64,000 nucleotides of DNA from an uncultured bacterium (lineage in GTDB: Bacteria; Bacteroidota; Bacteroidia; Bacteroidales; Bacteroidaceae). Below are positions 60,957 to 64,000 of the stretch, in pieces (position 1 is the first letter of the stretch; each line of letters opens with the position of its first letter). The notes beneath the pieces are model-generated. The model ran no database searches. It worked only from the letters and a program-made list of their open reading frames with translations, and was not told the origin of the DNA. The translations under genes were made by a program, and so were the position numbers. The DNA lies in NCBI GenBank assembly GCA_946546825.1, contig CAMNOK010000002.1, forward strand, positions 1 through 64,000, read 5' to 3'.

Positions 60957-61015
60957 CAAAAGTAGTTGAAAAAACTTATATTCGTTCATCTTTTCATACT
61001 TTTTTTCTAATTTTG
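60957..61015. promoter_or_regulatory. Divergent promoter region of ftsK and the exonuclease gene
   Basis: A minus-strand TACTTTTG (60964-60957) faces ftsK and a plus-strand TAATTTTG (61008-61015) faces the exonuclease. The latter ends 24 nt before ATG 61040, which excludes upstream in-frame starts. Confidence 0.6.
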
Positions 61016-61039
61016 CACTTTGATTGCAAAAAATCAGTC

Positions 61040-61717
61040 ATGAAGAAAATTCTTTATAGTCAGTTTGATAAAGCTAAGATAGCAGAAATGCCCGTTGTAT
61101 CATTTCCCGGACGTATTGTGGTTATCCAGTCGGTTGGAGAGGCAGAACGGGCTGTCAGCTATCTGCTCTCGCAACCTATTTTGGGCGTTGATACAGAGAC
61201 TCGACCATCCTTCCGCCGAGGTGAGAGTCACAAGGTGTCACTATTGCAGGTTTCATCGAAAGAAATTTGCTTTCTGTTTCGTCTGAACATGATTGGAATC
61301 ACACCGGCTATCAAACAATTACTTGAAAATACAGAAGTGCCCATGATTGGCATTTCATGGCATGATGACATTTTATCCTTGAAACGGCGCGCTGCTTTTG
61401 TTCCAGGTAGATTTATCGATTTGCAGAACGTGGTTGGTGATATTGGAATCAAAGACATGAGTCTGCAGAAAATCTATGCCAACATTTTTCATAAGAAAAT
61501 AAGTAAGCGCCAGCGGCTAACCAACTGGGATGCCGATGTGCTCAATGATAAACAAAAACAATATGCTGCCATCGATGCATGGAGCTGTATCCAGCTATAT
61601 GAGGAGATTGAAAGACTGAAGCAAAATAATGAATTCGAACTTGTAGTGGTTCATATCCCAGAACCTTTGGTGATGCAAACAGAAACAAAATTGACGAATG
61701 AAAGCAATGATATATAA
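61040..61717 (+). CDS. 3'-5' exonuclease of the RNase D/WRN (DEDD) type
   Basis: The 225-aa protein has the DEDDy motifs: LGVDTETRPSF (Exo I), ISWHDDILSL (Exo II region) and YAAIDAWSCIQLYEEI (Exo III with Tyr). It consists of the exonuclease domain alone, without HRDC domains, so it resembles small Bacteroidetes exonucleases rather than full RNase D. The nucleic acid substrate is unknown. ATG 61040 is set by the promoter at 61008-61015. Its end overlaps the next gene by about 10-20 nt, implying co-translation. Confidence 0.87.
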   Translation: MKKILYSQFDKAKIAEMPVVSFPGRIVVIQSVGEAERAVSYLLSQPILGVDTETRPSFRRGESHKVSLLQVSSKEICFLFRLNMIGITPAIKQLLENTEVPMIGISWHDDILSLKRRAAFVPGRFIDLQNVVGDIGIKDMSLQKIYANIFHKKISKRQRLTNWDADVLNDKQKQYAAIDAWSCIQLYEEIERLKQNNEFELVVVHIPEPLVMQTETKLTNESNDI

Positions 61718-62891
61718 AACTGTTTATTTGAAACATGGAAAGGAAGAATCGCTTAAACGCTTCCATCCATGGATTTTTTCAGGTGCCATCCATCACACTG
61801 ACTCTGATATTGAAGAAGGCGAGGTGGTGCGAGTGTTGACGGAAAGTGGCGAATTTATCGCTGTTGGACATTACCAAATAGGCTCTATCAGTGTACGTGT
61901 TCTGTCTTTTCACGACGTTGTTATCAATGACCAATTTTGGGAGAGCCGTCTGCAGTCCGCACTTAACGTACGCCTTTCTCTTGGACTCGCTGATAACGAG
62001 AATAATAACACCTATCGCCTGGTGCATGGTGAAGGCGACAACCTTCCTGGACTCGTTATTGACTGTTATGGTCCAACTGCCGTTATGCAAGCCCATAGTG
62101 TAGGTATGCATGTTGATCGAATGGCTGTCAGCAAGGCTCTGGAGAAGATAATGGGCCAGCGTATCAAACATATCTATTACAAGAGTGAAACGACCTTACC
62201 ATATATGGCAGGGTTAGGACAAGAAAATGCCTTCATCATGGGAGGAACTCAGGAGAATACGGCGATGGAAAATGGTCTGCGTTTCCATGTTGATTGGTTA
62301 CGAGGCCAGAAAACTGGGTTCTTTATCGATCAGCGAGAAAACCGTAGTCTGCTCGAAACTTATGCACATGGACGCAGCGTACTGAACATGTTTTGTTACA
62401 CGGGAGGCTTCTCCGTTTATGCCATGCGAGGTGGGGCAAGACTCGTTCATTCTGTTGATAGCAGTGCAAAGGCCATCGAGCTGACCAATCGTAACATCGA
62501 GATGAATTTCCCCGGCGACAGTCGTCATGAGGCATTCTGCGATGATGCCTTCAAATATCTTGATGCTAACGACCAAAAATATGACCTTATCATTCTCGAT
62601 CCACCTGCTTTTGCAAAGCATCGCGGAGCCTTGCACAACGCTCTGAAAGGGTACATTCGCCTAAATGTCAAAGGCTTTGAACGCATCCGGAAGGGTGGCA
62701 TCTTGTTTACGTTCAGTTGTTCTCAAGTTGTTACGAAAGACAACTTCCGTAATGCAGTGTTCACTGCTGCTGCACAAGCTGGCCGCAAGGTTCGCATCCT
62801 TCATCAGCTACATCAACCAGCAGACCATCCTATTAATATATATCATCCTGAGGGTGAGTATTTGAAAGGATTGGTACTGTATGTGGAGTGA
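61698..62891 (+). CDS. RlmI-type 23S rRNA (cytosine-5) methyltransferase family protein
   Basis: The 397-aa protein has an N-terminal PUA domain (LKRFHPWIFSGAIHHTDSDIEEGEVVRVLTESGEFIAVGHYQ) and a Rossmann methyltransferase. The latter shows GQKTGFFIDQRENRSLLETYAHGRSVLNMFCYTGGFSVYAMRGG (SAM loop) and LIILDPPAFAKHRGAL (catalytic DPP). This is the RlmI/RlmK-like COG1092 family. The first Met (61698) overlaps the exonuclease gene by 20 nt; Met4 (61707) is an equally good start. Confidence 0.9.
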   Translation: MKAMIYKTVYLKHGKEESLKRFHPWIFSGAIHHTDSDIEEGEVVRVLTESGEFIAVGHYQIGSISVRVLSFHDVVINDQFWESRLQSALNVRLSLGLADNENNNTYRLVHGEGDNLPGLVIDCYGPTAVMQAHSVGMHVDRMAVSKALEKIMGQRIKHIYYKSETTLPYMAGLGQENAFIMGGTQENTAMENGLRFHVDWLRGQKTGFFIDQRENRSLLETYAHGRSVLNMFCYTGGFSVYAMRGGARLVHSVDSSAKAIELTNRNIEMNFPGDSRHEAFCDDAFKYLDANDQKYDLIILDPPAFAKHRGALHNALKGYIRLNVKGFERIRKGGILFTFSCSQVVTKDNFRNAVFTAAAQAGRKVRILHQLHQPADHPINIYHPEGEYLKGLVLYVE

Positions 62892-62966
62892 ATTTCTAAT
62901 CCGAGAATACCTTGGAATTAATGGTATTCAGACGTTCTTGACTATAGAGAGATATTGAACTTGTGA

Positions 62967-64000
62967 ATGATGATTAAGAGAACGGACAACTTCGTCGCAA
63001 AAGTTGGTGACTATATTTGTCGTCATAAACTTCTGGAACTTCAGGGCCACTATTTGGTGGGCTTGTCTGGTGGGGCTGATAGTGTCGCTTTGCTTTTGGT
63101 GCTACAACGATTGGGCTATCGGGTAGAGGCTGTTCATTGTAATTTTCATTTGCGTGGCGACGAATCTAAGCGTGACGAAGAGTTTTGTGCATCATTTTGT
63201 GATCGACTCCAAGTTCCGTTTCATCGTGTCCATTTTGATACCCAAGCCTATGCAGAGTTGCACCATGAGAGTATAGAAACGGCAGCACGTAATCTTAGAT
63301 ATCGTTATTTTAATCGACTATGTGATGATATAGGAGCCGATGCCGTTTGTGTTGCTCATCATCGCGATGATCAAGTAGAAACGGTGCTCATGCATCTTGT
63401 CCGCGGCTCAGGTCTTGACGGTCTCATCGGGATGCAGCCTCGCAACGGCAAGATTATTCGACCATTGTTGGGAGTGACTCGGGAAGAAATCGAGAATTTT
63501 CTCGCTTCTCTTTGTGATGCGGTGACGGGTAAACGGGGCCAGCATTATGTTATAGATAGTACCAACCTACTGACAGACGCAGCTTTGCGCAATCGTTTTC
63601 GTTTAGAGGTGCTGCCACTGCTGCGTACCCTCAACCCGGGCGTTGATAAAGTTGTTGCCAACATGGCTGAAAGGTTAAGCGGTGTGAAGAAAATCTATGA
63701 CGTTGCGATAAAACACGAAACAGAGAATGCGAAGTGCAGTGATGGCTACGACATAGAGACTATCTGTCACTCGGAGGCACCGGAATGTTTACTTTATGAG
63801 ATATTGCAGAGATATAATTTCTCCTCTCAGCAGGTTCATCTCGTTTTTCCACAACTTAATGGAGTGTCTGGAAGACATTGGGAAAGTAGTTCTCATGTGG
63901 CAACCGTTAATCGTGGAAAACTGATTGTTTATCCGAAAAACGACCTCATTCAAACCAGCATGCCATCGATTGTTGTGAAGGAGCCCGGGCGATATGTCTT
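62967..64000 (+). CDS. tilS: tRNA(Ile)-lysidine synthase, 3' end beyond the window
   Basis: The open frame runs from ATG 62967 (MMIKRTDNFVAKVGDYICRHKLL) to the window edge without a stop, about 344 codons. It has the PP-loop LVGLSGGADSVALLLVL and VEAVHCNFHLRGDESKRDEEF. The AHHRDDQVETVLMHLVRGSGLDGLIGM and IDSTNLLTDAALRNRFRLEVLPLL motifs are those of TilS, which converts the CAU-anticodon cytidine of tRNA-Ile to lysidine and is essential. The C-terminal TilS substrate-binding domain is partly present. ATG 62970 is an alternative start. It lies 75 nt after the RlmI-type gene. Confidence 0.93.
   Translation, partial: MMIKRTDNFVAKVGDYICRHKLLELQGHYLVGLSGGADSVALLLVLQRLGYRVEAVHCNFHLRGDESKRDEEFCASFCDRLQVPFHRVHFDTQAYAELHHESIETAARNLRYRYFNRLCDDIGADAVCVAHHRDDQVETVLMHLVRGSGLDGLIGMQPRNGKIIRPLLGVTREEIENFLASLCDAVTGKRGQHYVIDSTNLLTDAALRNRFRLEVLPLLRTLNPGVDKVVANMAERLSGVKKIYDVAIKHETENAKCSDGYDIETICHSEAPECLLYEILQRYNFSSQQVHLVFPQLNGVSGRHWESSSHVATVNRGKLIVYPKNDLIQTSMPSIVVKEPGRYV

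Overview
The window is chromosomal DNA from a Bacteroidales bacterium, most likely Prevotella or a close relative. The signs are: Bacteroidetes-type promoters (TTTG, about 20 nt, then TAnnTTTG) in front of many genes; almost no Shine-Dalgarno sequences; a fused FeoA-FeoB; a short primary sigma factor; PPi-dependent phosphofructokinase; DUF5686, DUF5687 and LolA-like envelope proteins; and a Prevotella-style C-terminal tail (GIDGRR...LKKGLYI...KFVVK) on a secreted protease. The content is mostly core metabolism and envelope biology. There is no prophage, insertion sequence, CRISPR array, rRNA or tRNA that I can see.

Layout. 1-818: the last codons of an unidentified gene run into a 22-bp tandem array, followed by about 500 bp without a convincing gene. 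819-5393: AI-2E-family permease, L-asparaginase, glucuronate isomerase UxaC and a lone Wza-like lipoprotein with its own promoter and terminator. 5475-13601: glmS, a purF-like gene, carA and carB, tightly spaced on one strand; the first three are glutamine amidotransferases. 13680-16645: nth, a DUF2461 gene and a flavoprotein. 16615-19601 (minus): M6 metalloprotease, flavodoxin-ferredoxin protein and DUF1573 protein. 19611-20276: a gene-free stretch with a well-formed small-RNA unit on the minus strand. 20277-22694: GH2 glycosidase. 22785-32008 (minus): tagaturonate reductase, FeoAB, YgiQ radical SAM protein, a secreted golvesin/amidase-type protein, an acyltransferase and a 90-aa unknown, all closely packed.

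32188-34739: PPi-phosphofructokinase and a GH25 lysozyme whose start codon abuts a terminator. 34771-38476: PrmA, a tryptophan/tyrosine/glycine-rich secreted protein and a FadL/OMPP1 porin. 38506-38643: a second small-RNA candidate. 38698-41484 (minus): hisB, a membrane protein and a SpoU/TrmH methyltransferase. 41595-43835: a TamA/BamA-type surface protein that may start leaderless at GTG, followed by a second 21-23-bp repeat array and a large hairpin. 44250-55207 (minus): an AspT/YidE-type transporter, an AddB/AddA-type helicase-nuclease pair, a DUF5686 protein and the primary sigma factor. 55351-60928 (minus): KdsB, a DUF5687 permease, a LolA-like chaperone and FtsK. 61040-64000: a 3'-5' exonuclease, an RlmI-type methyltransferase and a truncated tilS.

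The most unusual signals are outside genes. Two intergenic arrays 44 kb apart have the same period of about 22 bp. Some of their units align as 19-nt modules with an identical core (GGCCATCG) between five-base arms that differ completely in sequence but stay self-complementary within each array. The two small-RNA candidates each have a promoter with 20-nt spacing and a terminator within about 110 nt. All functional names come from reading motifs and lengths; no database search was possible.
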